This document shows positions 15,449 to 25,327 of a stretch of DNA of 64,000 nt, one piece after another (the first letter of the stretch is position 1; each line of letters begins with the position of its first letter). This DNA is from UBA7937 sp034419095. Its GTDB lineage: Bacteria; Chloroflexota; Anaerolineae; UBA7937. Below the pieces are notes generated by a model. The model was not told the origin of the DNA. It did no database searches and was given only the letters and a program-made list of their open reading frames with translations. Location: contig DAOULQ010000005.1 in assembly GCA_034419095.1 (NCBI GenBank), positions 1-64,000 on the forward strand, written 5' to 3'. The position numbers and the translations under genes are program-made.

Positions 15449-16980
15449 TGCTGCTCTCCCCAAAGAGTGAAAACCTGGCCCATGAGATCGAAGGCCTTTT
15501 GACATGATGGTTCGGGATCGTGGTCCATCGAGAACCTTGTAAGTTCTACAGCGGTGGTCTTCAGGACATGGTAGTTTGCTGCTTCTCGTGCTCTAGAAGA
15601 TCTGACATATGCAGGATGGGCCGTGTTGATGACAATCGTCTCGCCATCGAACCACCCTTCATTTGAGAGATCGGCTCTCTCCTCAAAACCCAAACGAATG
15701 CCCCCACGAATGACGCGCCGATGTACCTCGGCTCGTCTTCCCTCCCCAGGTTCGACTGTCGGTGCAACCCCTTCTTCTGGCCCTGGGTAGACATCAATTC
15801 CTTCTCCGGTTCCCGGTCCTCCTTCTGTTCCGGGAGCCTTTTGTGTTCCGCTACCGAGGCTTCGCTCCTCCCCACTCTCGTCAGGGATTGCAGCACGCGC
15901 TACTCTGCGTGCTCCGAAGAAGGTCAATGATGGGATTTGCTTGAGTATCCGGTTGATTTCCCGTTCCAGCTCAGGGAATACAAGGGGTCGTGGTTCTCTC
16001 TTTTCTAGGAGCCCTGCGCCCTCCAGCCATATTGCGAATTCCTTCTGTGCCCGGCGAAAGAAACCCTCCCAATTCTTGTTTCCCCTCTGGAATCGGCATT
16101 TGTCCGTTGTGACAGCTTTGATAAGATATGGAGCCTCAATCCATCCGAAGATTCTATCCTTATGGCGTGGCTCCTTCTTGAACCACGTCCGCTCTATGAC
16201 CTTCCCATAGGTCGTTACGGCCACCCCCTGAAGATGTTCGGGGAGCACCTCTTCTGCTAGCCCAAAGAATCCCCATCCCTGCGGTTTCTTGTAGCGAAGG
16301 ATGGAGAACTCTTTCCGATGATTCAATGTCGTTTCGATCGGGCCACTAGTGATGACTGAGGCGTTCACCACGAACTTCAGGCCTTTCCGGTACTGCTCAC
16401 GATACACTTCAAGCCTGCCCCTGCCGCCCTTTAGCAGGGGACGGTCTCCGGTATAGACCTGGACTAATTGCGGATCAAGTAGTGGGAAATAATGGTCTTC
16501 GAGAATTTGCTTTACTAGAGTAGGTGTATAGAATGACTTGCGATCCTTTTCCAGATATAGAGAGACTCGCGTTCCCGTCCCCGACAGTGTTCTCTCGTCA
16601 ATGTAACGATATGGTGCATCATCACCCTCCAATCTCCATATCGTTGCATCATGATAGTTCTTGCTGCGAGTCTCACTGATGATTCTATCGCAGAAGTTCA
16701 GTGCCAGTTTGGCGCCCTGCCCTGCAAAGCCGATTCCGGCACCTCTTTCCTTAGTGGTGGTTGCGAAATCGTGGTACTCCTTGAACTGCTTTCGCGTCAT
16801 TCCAACACCGTCGTCGGTTACTCGGAGGATTGCATCTGAAATCTGGATGTCGATTACACGAGCTTTGGCGTCAAGTGCATTCGCTACTAGTTCGATCAGG
16901 GTAGCGACCTCGGGTTCGAAAGGATATTGGTCCGCAATGTTTTGAGCCAGTCTTCGGATATTTACACCACTCTTCGGCAT
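15445..16980 (-). CDS. GHKL (Hsp90/MutL/MORC-like) ATPase
   Basis: The start at MPKSGVN has GGAGGAGG upstream. The 511-residue protein opens with a GHKL ATP-binding fold: N box ELVANALDA with Glu30, Asn34 and Asp37, G1 motif DDGVGM (56-61), and the lid/G2 stretch GAGIGFAGQGAKLAL (~80-94). A transducer-like middle domain runs to ~340; a Pro/Gly/Glu-rich linker (~375-415) and a small C-terminal domain follow. ATPases of this class (MORC and paraMORC types) occur beside restriction-modification genes and are thought to remodel DNA. It is co-translated with the DUF1016-like protein and lies upstream of it. I infer a defence role. Confidence 0.8.
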   Translation of the reverse strand: MPKSGVNIRRLAQNIADQYPFEPEVATLIELVANALDAKARVIDIQISDAILRVTDDGVGMTRKQFKEYHDFATTTKERGAGIGFAGQGAKLALNFCDRIISETRSKNYHDATIWRLEGDDAPYRYIDERTLSGTGTRVSLYLEKDRKSFYTPTLVKQILEDHYFPLLDPQLVQVYTGDRPLLKGGRGRLEVYREQYRKGLKFVVNASVITSGPIETTLNHRKEFSILRYKKPQGWGFFGLAEEVLPEHLQGVAVTTYGKVIERTWFKKEPRHKDRIFGWIEAPYLIKAVTTDKCRFQRGNKNWEGFFRRAQKEFAIWLEGAGLLEKREPRPLVFPELEREINRILKQIPSLTFFGARRVARAAIPDESGEERSLGSGTQKAPGTEGGPGTGEGIDVYPGPEEGVAPTVEPGEGRRAEVHRRVIRGGIRLGFEERADLSNEGWFDGETIVINTAHPAYVRSSRAREAANYHVLKTTAVELTRFSMDHDPEPSCQKAFDLMGQVFTLWGEQQ

Positions 16981-17107
16981 TGCTCGTCCTCCTCCACGCT
17001 CCGAGTTCTGCATGTCTTCCGGCAGGGGTGAAGCTAGTTCCGCTAATCTTCGTTTGTCCGGCCTTTTCCTTCAGGCGTCAGCATTGCATCCCCACTTGGT
17101 GGGTGCC

Positions 17108-17174
17108 CACACCCTCACATTCCTTCTCCCACTCTGCCACCAGATGGTGAACGCCCCTAGGCAGATGATTGAAG
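17108..17174. repeat. Module-joint repeat A, copy 2
   Basis: This copy lies in the 223-base gap between the GHKL gene start (16980) and the methylase gene end (17204). Read on the minus strand it encodes VAEWEKECEGV in frame, matching the N-terminus of the 14246-14908 protein, but the frame then closes. Confidence 0.8.
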
Positions 17175-17203
17175 TCCAGCTCGTTGTATCCTGACTGAAC
17201 ATC

Positions 17204-20200
17204 CTAACTCAACTCCTCAAGCGAACGTTTGATCTCTGCTAGTTCCTTATCGGTGAAGCCCCAGAGTTCTGCGGCTTTGCGGTCTATCTCCTCCTCGACC
17301 TGCTTTAGGGCTTCCTTCTCCCCCTTGGCGGCCAACTCATGAGCACCCTGGGAGAGGGCGGAGAGTTCCTGGTGGAGAGGGTTCTGGGGATCGAATTTGG
17401 GGATGTCAGCATATTCCAACAGGTGGGCAGAGGCGAAGCTCTTGCCGACGGAATAAGACCTTGCTATGAAATCGACAATGGAGGAATTCAGCACCGTAGA
17501 TAAAAAGTGAGCTTCCTTGTGATCACTTGCTTCCACGAACAGTACTGTGTTTTTGTGAATGGGCACCTTTTCGCCGACGAAATGATCAGCAAATGGCGTC
17601 ACAACGGCGGCCTCTAGGCTTGGGCCCATAGACTTCCAAATGACCTTGCTAGTCGCGAAGGTGTATGGCCCAACGTTATAGATAGAATAGAACGGGTCTG
17701 ACTGGGGATCAAAGTACTTCTTGTATCCGCTTCTCTCCCTCAAAATGTGCTCAAATTGCTTGAGGTAAGAATAAGTGTTTGGCAGTTCCACCTTCAGCCA
17801 TCTTTCGTCATAGCCCACCCTGCGGTCCGGGTCTTGCACCATGAGAATATAGAAGGAAGGCTTTGCGGAAAAGGGACTAACGTTCTTCCATGGGATGAAT
17901 GGGTAGACCAGCGTGGGCTCTAATACAGCCTGCACCTGCTTAATATCTTTCTTGCCAAGCTCTGGCAAATTCTCAACAACCAAGAGTCCATCTGAACGCT
18001 TTTCAATAATCCGAAGCCAATAGATACCATCGGCCCATGTAGTTGCCCCTGCCCTCGCTTGGTATTCAGATGAGCCAAAAGCCCTACGGATGGCGCTAAT
18101 GGCCTTTGCCCTTGCGGTGAACCAGGGAGCTGTGGGCTGAGCCGCGCGGACCGGTTCTGCTTGGAAGTGGCTTGTGGTGGTAAGTTGCTTCACTTCCTCA
18201 AGAGAGTTATCCACTCCCAGGCTAACCCTTTTTCTCTTGCGCCAGAGTGTGTAGGGAACTGGATATGACGTGGAATGGCCCTTCTGTAGCACGATCACGC
18301 TGGTCCAATTTGAAGCCCCCTCAAAAGGCTGCAAGGCCACCATGTCGTCCACATGAAGCACCCGTAAATCGGCCCCTTCCTCACCCAACTTGAAGCGCCG
18401 AAAGCCATCCCCGGCCCCTTTGGTCTTGAACAGCGTTTGCGTAATGACAAAGCCCAATTTACCCTTATCCTTCAAGTAATGGTCTATGCAGGCATAGGCA
18501 AAGAGCGCCGCTAAATCTTTCTTTCCGCCGCCAAGCCTAGCGCGCCAGCCTTTGAGGCTAAAGAGACCATAATCCACCCAGAGGGGCTTGGTGGCATCCC
18601 TGTACTCGTCAGACAGGCTCTCCCAGTTGACCCAAGGAGGATTGCCCACGACGTAGTCAAAGGGCTCCTGGAAGATAGGAGCAAAGGCGTTCTTGAGAAT
18701 ACGAGCCCAGATGCGGTTGCGTCCCTCCTTTTCAAGTTGCAGAAGCGTTTGGTATAGTGAAGATAGACCAGTGCTCGTGGCTCCCTCCTTGAAAGCGAGT
18801 TCACGCTCTGCTCGCTCCAGGAACTCCTTCTCCTCGTACTGGCTTTTCACGCATTCCTCTAGTAATTGACTGAGTGCATCCATTTGCCTATTAACAATGA
18901 TCTCCCTAGGCATCATAAATTTGCCTGCAACAGTGGTAATCACTGGGCCTTGCTCAAATAGGCCTGGTTTCAACGGCTCCGAAGGCGTGAGGATGGAGTC
19001 GCACATGTAAACAGGGATAGTGATGGGGGAGATGGCCCGGCGGAGATTACCGAGAGCCAGAAGATAGGTAGTCCGGGCGGCGATGACCGCTATAGGGTTG
19101 AGATCGAAGCCCACCACATTTTTCAACACCTTTTGAGCCACATCTGCGTACTCCAGCAGTTTCTCGTCGGCGTATTCGCGGATACGCTTGATAGCCAGAG
19201 CCAGGAAAGTGCCGGAGCCGCAAGCGGGGTCTAAGAGGCGGAGATCAGGGTTGCCGTCGTAGCCAACTTGATTTAGAAGGCGTTCAGCAAGCCAATCGGG
19301 AGTATAGTATTCGCCTAAGTCATGGCGAAGTTTCTTAGGGACCAGATATTGATAGAGTTTCTTCAAGAGGTCACGAGTGGCTTCCGGGTCTATCTCAGCG
19401 GTGGCGGGCTCAAAGTCGGATAGACGACGGGCCATGCGGCGAATGGCCGCGCTAACATCTCCATTCCAGTCGGCGAGATACCAACCGAAGAAGTCGCCTT
19501 CCAGAAAGTTCAGGATGCCGAAGGCCTGAAAGTGCCCGCCATCCTCAAGGTTGCTAAGCTGGCTTTGCAACTCAGCATCCGAAAGTGCAGCCAGTTGAGT
19601 GACGAAGGAGGGAACATACGACTCAGGCTGAAGGGAGAGGAGTTCAGCGACGAGAAGTTTCATCAGAAGAGCGTAGTAAGTGTGGACGGCGAAGAGCAAG
19701 GGCTTCAATTCTACCCGCATGTCTACGCCGTACCTCTTTGCCAATTGAGCGGCGTCCTTCTCGGCTTTGCTTATATCTTGCCCGTAGACAATGCCAAAGA
19801 TGCGGTCCCACTCTTTGAAAAAGGTATCGACCTTGGGGCTCTTGGAAGCCAAAAGCGTCTGGTAGAAGGTATTCACGGCTTGGCGAGCAGTTTCAGCGTC
19901 GGGCCCGAATTCCTTGGTTAGTTCCTCTGGGGTGAGAGGATAGCGGTGGAGGGCGCGGATATAGGTAAGGAATAGTGAGATGGTCTGGGCATTAACCGGA
20001 TTAGGTCCATCGAGGTCAAAACCGCCGGGGAGGATTGCTTCAGGCAAGAGAGGGAGTTGAGCACTGGGTTTCCTCTTGGGAAAAGGTACTTTTGCCCTGG
20101 CCTTGGTGCCAGTGTATCGCACGAAGAGTATCTGAAATCCGTCGAGGGAGACGCCGACCATCCTCTTCAAAGCGGCCTCTTTCTGCTTCTCTCCATGGCG

Positions 20201-20500
20201 CGAGGCCTCGGCGTCGAGATATTTGACGAGTTGCTCAATCGTCTCCTCTTGTCCCCTCTTGCTCTTGAGTTTGCCTGGACGCTCGTATTCGAGAATTAGG
20301 TGGCCGTGGATGGCATCATAGAAAGAGGTACTGGTGGCTTTCTCATATCGAGGCTCGGTAGTGATGTCGAGGGCTTTCAGCACGGGATCGAGGGCTTTTT
20401 CCACGCCGATGCGAAGGTCCTCCTCTGTATCGGCTCGCTTAGCTACTGTGAGGATGTCTTTCGCCAATTGCTCTGCCAAGGGTTGTCGCTTGTTGATCAC
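17204..20500 (-). CDS. N6-adenine DNA methylase, type IIG/Eco57I-like
   Basis: The 1098-residue protein contains methylase motif I (LDPACGSGTFLALA, ~421-434), the FDLNPIAV segment (~465) and motif IV NPPW (~617), the order of gamma-class N6-adenine methylases. Target-recognition sequence occupies the C-terminal half. The N-terminus (~1-150) has HGHLILEYERPGK, reminiscent of a PD-(D/E)xK core, so it may cut as well as methylate, as type IIG enzymes do. The GTG start follows GGAG. A PD-(D/E)xK-like protein is encoded 77 bases upstream on the same strand and may be its restriction partner. No specificity subunit or BREX genes are present. Confidence 0.85.
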   Translation of the reverse strand: MINKRQPLAEQLAKDILTVAKRADTEEDLRIGVEKALDPVLKALDITTEPRYEKATSTSFYDAIHGHLILEYERPGKLKSKRGQEETIEQLVKYLDAEASRHGEKQKEAALKRMVGVSLDGFQILFVRYTGTKARAKVPFPKRKPSAQLPLLPEAILPGGFDLDGPNPVNAQTISLFLTYIRALHRYPLTPEELTKEFGPDAETARQAVNTFYQTLLASKSPKVDTFFKEWDRIFGIVYGQDISKAEKDAAQLAKRYGVDMRVELKPLLFAVHTYYALLMKLLVAELLSLQPESYVPSFVTQLAALSDAELQSQLSNLEDGGHFQAFGILNFLEGDFFGWYLADWNGDVSAAIRRMARRLSDFEPATAEIDPEATRDLLKKLYQYLVPKKLRHDLGEYYTPDWLAERLLNQVGYDGNPDLRLLDPACGSGTFLALAIKRIREYADEKLLEYADVAQKVLKNVVGFDLNPIAVIAARTTYLLALGNLRRAISPITIPVYMCDSILTPSEPLKPGLFEQGPVITTVAGKFMMPREIIVNRQMDALSQLLEECVKSQYEEKEFLERAERELAFKEGATSTGLSSLYQTLLQLEKEGRNRIWARILKNAFAPIFQEPFDYVVGNPPWVNWESLSDEYRDATKPLWVDYGLFSLKGWRARLGGGKKDLAALFAYACIDHYLKDKGKLGFVITQTLFKTKGAGDGFRRFKLGEEGADLRVLHVDDMVALQPFEGASNWTSVIVLQKGHSTSYPVPYTLWRKRKRVSLGVDNSLEEVKQLTTTSHFQAEPVRAAQPTAPWFTARAKAISAIRRAFGSSEYQARAGATTWADGIYWLRIIEKRSDGLLVVENLPELGKKDIKQVQAVLEPTLVYPFIPWKNVSPFSAKPSFYILMVQDPDRRVGYDERWLKVELPNTYSYLKQFEHILRERSGYKKYFDPQSDPFYSIYNVGPYTFATSKVIWKSMGPSLEAAVVTPFADHFVGEKVPIHKNTVLFVEASDHKEAHFLSTVLNSSIVDFIARSYSVGKSFASAHLLEYADIPKFDPQNPLHQELSALSQGAHELAAKGEKEALKQVEEEIDRKAAELWGFTDKELAEIKRSLEELS

Positions 20501-20577
20501 CGGTTGCTCCTTCTCCCCCTGTCACCCTCCCGCAGAAGATCTGACCATCAGGCACACCAGAATATCAAATGTTTTGT

Positions 20578-21240
20578 CTATGTAACGGTGCCAATCTCCA
20601 GCACGTGCCCAATGTACTCTCGGAGCACTTTGACATCTTTGTTCCTCAGGTAGTCCTTGTCAGGCCAGAAGGGATTTAGGCGCGATACGTATCTTAGGTC
20701 AGGCAACTCGTCGCCGATCTTCAAATGTGGTTGTTGATGATCATCCACTTGAACTTCAACGAGTTGGAGGTCTGGTGGCGTGCCGTTAGCCAGGAGAGCA
20801 GCAAACAACACCGGCAATTTGGTCTCCTGTACGAGGTTGCGTGTCTCACGAAGGCGTCTTACTATCTCCTCTTCATTGAGCTGAGCACTATAGCAGTGCC
20901 AAAGACACACCCGATCGAAACCGAATCTAAGCAAACCTATTGCTTGCTCAAGACCGAGGTAGGTCGGGAATCTCCCGCTAGCCACGGGGATGAATTTCAG
21001 CTCTATTGCAATCCAGAAGTTGTCTCGGATAACCAGTAGGTCAATATCCGGCTGGACCGGCGGGGGAATACCCTCATACTGACTGTTCCAATAGTCAATG
21101 AACTTCTTTGACGTCAATCTCCGGCGGCAGAAGATCAACTTGTAGTCGCCAGTCTCTTCGAGGCGTTTGGCAACTTCGTGTGCGATGACACTCTCCGTCA
21201 ACTCCTGTCTGGCCACGGACCCTGTTTCAGCTTCCATCAT
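20578..21240 (-). CDS. PD-(D/E)xK nuclease-like protein
   Basis: The 220-residue protein carries QPDIDLLVIRDNFWIAIELK at ~68-87, which fits the PD...(D/E)xK active-site pattern of restriction-type nucleases: an Asp on one strand and E-x-K on the next. The rest has no recognisable domain. Two adjacent ATG codons follow an AGAGG. It lies upstream of the N6-methylase gene on the same strand and downstream of repeat A copy 3, so the two form one module. Cleavage or regulation of the methylase are both possible. Confidence 0.7.
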   Translation of the reverse strand: MMEAETGSVARQELTESVIAHEVAKRLEETGDYKLIFCRRRLTSKKFIDYWNSQYEGIPPPVQPDIDLLVIRDNFWIAIELKFIPVASGRFPTYLGLEQAIGLLRFGFDRVCLWHCYSAQLNEEEIVRRLRETRNLVQETKLPVLFAALLANGTPPDLQLVEVQVDDHQQPHLKIGDELPDLRYVSRLNPFWPDKDYLRNKDVKVLREYIGHVLEIGTVT

Positions 21241-21353
21241 CCTCTATCTCTACTTGCCGTTGTTTACTGCCTCCAACCCTCCCTACTTCCCGAAGACGAT
21301 TCCGCTCCGTGTTCATTGCTCTCACCCTGCCGCAGAAGAGGCGGGGCCTCGGC

Positions 21354-21420
21354 CACACCCTCACATTCTTTGCCCATTCTGCCACCAGATGCCCAGCCCC
21401 TAGCAGTAGGATGATTCCAA
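21354..21420. repeat. Module-joint repeat A, copy 3
   Basis: This more diverged copy lies between the PD-(D/E)xK gene start and the Avs-like gene end. It again reads VAEW on the minus strand. Confidence 0.65.
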
Positions 21421-21440
21421 TCCCCTTCTGGGCTAAGGGG

Positions 21441-24400
21441 CTAAAAGTCACGTCTTTCTTCTTCAATTCTTGCCCGTTCAATCTGTTGATCCAATGAAGA
21501 CACGTACTCATCAATCCAGCCCTTCACACTTTCGTTGTCTTCTCCTTTTTTGAAATCAAGCAATCGTTGTTTTTTCCCTTGATAGTGCAAGCTTCGCGGC
21601 CCTGTCCAGCCTTCTGTTGAGAAGTTTGCCATTAGATTCCGTCGCACATCTTCTCTTGATCCATATCTCGCAAGAACTTCTCTTGCTATACAGATTCTTC
21701 CCTCCTCTCGAAAAAGCACTTTAGGAGCAAAACTGGCTAGGTACCAAGCGCGATTCTCCACATCCTCATCAACCCATTCCCAGATTCTCTCCAAAGGAAT
21801 CATAGCCAGTGCTCCTTCACTTCCCGTTTCAAAGAATTGGCCACCTCTTAGCCATTCCTTTATGCCAAACGCTCGTGAATCTATCGGCGGCCCCAGGTAT
21901 CTTGTCGTCAGAGCCCAGACTTCTTTTGGGTATCGTCGGGTAATTTCGTTAAGTACAGCTTGAGTGCGCGAGTGGAAACCCTCGACAATTGTGCCCTCTT
22001 CTCCGAAATGCTCGAGGATTCTTTCTCCAAGGTGCAAACCTTTTTCCGGATAGAGTTGGACAAACGCCTTCCCGATTTCCACCCAATTGTAGTCATCCAT
22101 TTGATCGCGTCTGCCTGCTTCAGGCTTTTGAAACAATGCTGTGTGCGTCAGAAGTTTCAGGGTTAGTTCTTCTGGCAAAGTGTGCTTGGACTCCTTGGCA
22201 AGATAGTGGGAGCGGTACAAATCCAGTGCAATAGAAGCAGCGTGAGCGTCGGAATCACCAAGTAAGAACTCAATGCAGTTCTTGAAGACATCCTCAGATA
22301 GGTCTCGAATAGCACCCCCTAAAACAAGCATCCGGAACTGACCAATGCCAATGATACCTTTTTCTGCAAGACCCAGGATACGCAGAGCCGCTTGATCAGA
22401 AATTCCCGACCGCCAGGTCAATTCAGGAACCCAACCGTTCAAGTTTTCATCTTCGGTGAGAGCGTCCAATTGGTCTTCCCATTTCTGTTGATCCTTCTCA
22501 AAGAGCGCGCGAAAATACCCCCCGAGGAAATAGACGCTTGCGCTCTTGCCTGCCCTTCGCTGCGCTTCGAGAAGTATCGGCAAGAGCGAGAAATCCATAT
22601 CTCTCTTTCCCAGTTCATATCCAAACCGGTAGCCGTTCTGCGCTTCCGTTGTCAGAAGCCAGTCTAACTCTGGCCGCAGTAGGTCGCTCTTTTCAATTGC
22701 TTGTGTGGCCAACTCTTCAATTCTTGGTTGCGTTTGGTCTACATAGTTGCCTTCCTGGTCAAATCTGTCTTCCAAGAGATCCATGGCCACATAGCGCTCC
22801 ATAAGCGAGGAAAAATCGCTGCCGGTAAGGTCGTCTCTGAGTTCTTCCCAACGCTGACGTACTTCTGGCGGCATCTCTTGGCCGTCATAACGTAGAATCT
22901 GAACGACCTTAGCGAGTACCTTCTTGCCATCTACATAGGGTTTTCCTCTTAGTTCGTCCACGGTTTCAATGACCATGTCGGTTAAGTTCAGAATCCTGGC
23001 TAACCCTCTCGCGCGCTGGAGAAGGATGTTGACTGCTTGTTGTTGCTCATCTTCTGGCAGACTATCTAACCGCTTGCATAGCAATTGCCATACTCGCCGG
23101 TACCCATCAAATAACTCCCTGTATGTTTGTGGCGTCCAAAGCTGAGGCTCCTGTCGCAGTCCTTGCCGTTCAGCACCAATCATCCGGGTGAAAAACTGTG
23201 ACTCCAATGCCCGATCACAAGCACGCAAGGCAAGAAGCCTCCTGTCTTTTGAACTCGACTCAAAGGCTTCCTTGAGAACAGGAAAGCGTTCCTGCGGAGA
23301 AGCCTCTGTTGGGGCAACCCGTCCAGGGCCTAGAGAAAACAGTTCTGCAAAAACGCCACTGGCATTGTTTGACCAGGTTTCGTTTTCTGCCTCTCCGAGG
23401 GCTAGAAGCAGCCTTGCTGCATCCGCAAACAAGTCCCGCCACATTGCGATCTTCTCAAGGGCCCATACTACCTCCCTCCGACCCGTTGTGAATTTCAGAA
23501 GATCCTCTTTGCTCCAGGTTCCAATTGTGTTCTTCAGACATTCCAATGCTGACCCCGGATCGGCTTCTGAAAGAGCCTGAAAGAACTGTGCGCCCGGGCT
23601 TGATCTCAAGTAGTTGCCAGTTCTGAAAGGGCCCCTTTTGTCCAGAAGCTCTCGACCGATACCAGACGCAACCTCAGACTCAGCCGCATACTTAAACATC
23701 TCGTAGAACCACTCAAGCAGTTTCGGCCGCCAACCTCCGGAGAAATCCTCTAGATCGAATGTGTCGCCGTAGGTATTCCACCACCTAGTCCACAAGTAGA
23801 TATGGAGTGCTTTGGGTGTGATGTAGAGCGTATTCTCACCTTGAAGAATCCGCTTCGCCTTCAAATCATGGATGATCTCCTGAAACCTTGGCCAAGTGAT
23901 CTGAGGGTCCGCCTGTTCAACCATCTTGGCTATCGCTTGTGCCTCAGCGACAACTGGCCGTCCATAACCGAACCGCTTGAAAAGCGCAATGTGTTGGAGC
24001 ACCAGTCGCCTTTGTCGCACCTGTTGGCTATCTGGATCATCTCCGGCCACAATGTAGCGATTCCATACATCGACAGTAGCGGGAGCTCTTAGCAGATCCT
24101 CTGGGTGGTTTTTCAAGTTCCACCCGATGACATGGGCAACTCTGGGAGAACCACTGCACAAATCCGCCCACCGGTCTGCCTTGTCTTTGGGAATGCCATA
24201 CTCTTGAATGATGCTACTTATCTGTTCTTCTTGTAGCGGCGCCGCATCAAGGTAGGTTATATCGCCAGCAGTCCGATCGTACTCGCTATAGATCGAGACA
24301 AGTTTGATCCTCGGACTATGATATTGGAGTTTGTTCCAGATATAGGATCTGCTATCTAGATCGCATTCATCGATAACCAGAATAGCGAAGAAAGGATTGT

Positions 24401-25235
24401 CATCTCTCAGGATCTCATACATTAGGTTGCTATCTCTGAACCGGCTCGCGCTGTCACAATAAACAACCAGTGGCTGTAGGTCCTCTGCGCGCGTTGCCTC
24501 CAGTACGAGTCTCGTCTTGCCGATTCCAGGCTCACCCCATACGTGTATATGAACGGGCGCGCCGTTCTTGCGCAATTCGCTTTGAATACTCAATATGCGG
24601 TCTTCTTGTGTCTGACCGATCTTCAATGGCCTTCTCATCTCGGATTCCCGAGACCAACTTCGATGTGTCTGAAACCCTAGTCCTGTCCGTCCCGTCAATT
24701 GCAGCGCCAATGATGGAAATGGCTTGAGGAACCCAATGAGGGTGTTCTGCCGCCATATCTCGATCTTTGCATCCTTGTACCTACGATCTATATCGGCCAG
24801 TTTCCTCTTGAACTTGTCTTTGCAATAGTCGTCCGTCACGTCTGGATTGTCCCAACCGAACAGTACCACAACCAATGTTCCGTTCTTCTCTAGACATGAC
24901 TTCACCCTCGGTCTAAGTTCGTCGGAGCCCTCTCTAAACAAGATGCTTCTGATATCACTCTCTCTGGTCGGAGAGAGGTCACCAGTCTTGATTTGGTAAC
25001 AAGTTAGGCCTTGTCTAATGATTCCCTGTCCACCACTAATCTGAACATCTTGTACTTTCCCATCTACGCCACCGTCCGCAACAGTAATTGCACTCGGTAC
25101 CTCTATGAGATTCTTTCCGATTCCAAGAGCCGTCCCTTCTGCCCAAAGCAACTCACGGAAAAAGTTCACAGCCTCTTGAGGGCTCAAGCGCTCCAAGTCT
25201 TGATTCCTTACTGAGAAAATCGTGTCCATGCTCAC
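21441..25235 (-). CDS. Avs-like STAND NTPase with N-terminal Mrr/PD-(D/E)xK nuclease
   Basis: The 1264-residue protein has three parts. Residues ~1-180 form a restriction-nuclease-like domain: Asp54/Asp58 in ADGGVDG, then CYQIKTG with Gln81 and Lys83, the QxK variant seen in Mrr-like enzymes. Residues ~205-500 form a P-loop NTPase with Walker A GEPGIGKT (234-241) and Walker B LVIDEC (Asp289, Glu290). The remaining ~750 residues are helical and probably repeat-like, fit for ligand sensing. The order nuclease, STAND NTPase, sensor is that of Avs antiviral proteins, which detect phage proteins and then cut DNA. It is a single-gene module with a GTG start after AGGAG. Assignment to a numbered Avs type cannot be made by eye. 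Confidence 0.75.
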   Translation of the reverse strand: MSMDTIFSVRNQDLERLSPQEAVNFFRELLWAEGTALGIGKNLIEVPSAITVADGGVDGKVQDVQISGGQGIIRQGLTCYQIKTGDLSPTRESDIRSILFREGSDELRPRVKSCLEKNGTLVVVLFGWDNPDVTDDYCKDKFKRKLADIDRRYKDAKIEIWRQNTLIGFLKPFPSLALQLTGRTGLGFQTHRSWSRESEMRRPLKIGQTQEDRILSIQSELRKNGAPVHIHVWGEPGIGKTRLVLEATRAEDLQPLVVYCDSASRFRDSNLMYEILRDDNPFFAILVIDECDLDSRSYIWNKLQYHSPRIKLVSIYSEYDRTAGDITYLDAAPLQEEQISSIIQEYGIPKDKADRWADLCSGSPRVAHVIGWNLKNHPEDLLRAPATVDVWNRYIVAGDDPDSQQVRQRRLVLQHIALFKRFGYGRPVVAEAQAIAKMVEQADPQITWPRFQEIIHDLKAKRILQGENTLYITPKALHIYLWTRWWNTYGDTFDLEDFSGGWRPKLLEWFYEMFKYAAESEVASGIGRELLDKRGPFRTGNYLRSSPGAQFFQALSEADPGSALECLKNTIGTWSKEDLLKFTTGRREVVWALEKIAMWRDLFADAARLLLALGEAENETWSNNASGVFAELFSLGPGRVAPTEASPQERFPVLKEAFESSSKDRRLLALRACDRALESQFFTRMIGAERQGLRQEPQLWTPQTYRELFDGYRRVWQLLCKRLDSLPEDEQQQAVNILLQRARGLARILNLTDMVIETVDELRGKPYVDGKKVLAKVVQILRYDGQEMPPEVRQRWEELRDDLTGSDFSSLMERYVAMDLLEDRFDQEGNYVDQTQPRIEELATQAIEKSDLLRPELDWLLTTEAQNGYRFGYELGKRDMDFSLLPILLEAQRRAGKSASVYFLGGYFRALFEKDQQKWEDQLDALTEDENLNGWVPELTWRSGISDQAALRILGLAEKGIIGIGQFRMLVLGGAIRDLSEDVFKNCIEFLLGDSDAHAASIALDLYRSHYLAKESKHTLPEELTLKLLTHTALFQKPEAGRRDQMDDYNWVEIGKAFVQLYPEKGLHLGERILEHFGEEGTIVEGFHSRTQAVLNEITRRYPKEVWALTTRYLGPPIDSRAFGIKEWLRGGQFFETGSEGALAMIPLERIWEWVDEDVENRAWYLASFAPKVLFREEGRICIAREVLARYGSREDVRRNLMANFSTEGWTGPRSLHYQGKKQRLLDFKKGEDNESVKGWIDEYVSSLDQQIERARIEEERRDF

Positions 25236-25327
25236 GTCATCTCCTAGCCTCTTCTCATCGTCCTCGACTCTGCGCTAACACAGAACACGGACCGATGACT
25301 CCACCCAAACATGCCACGCGCCACCTG

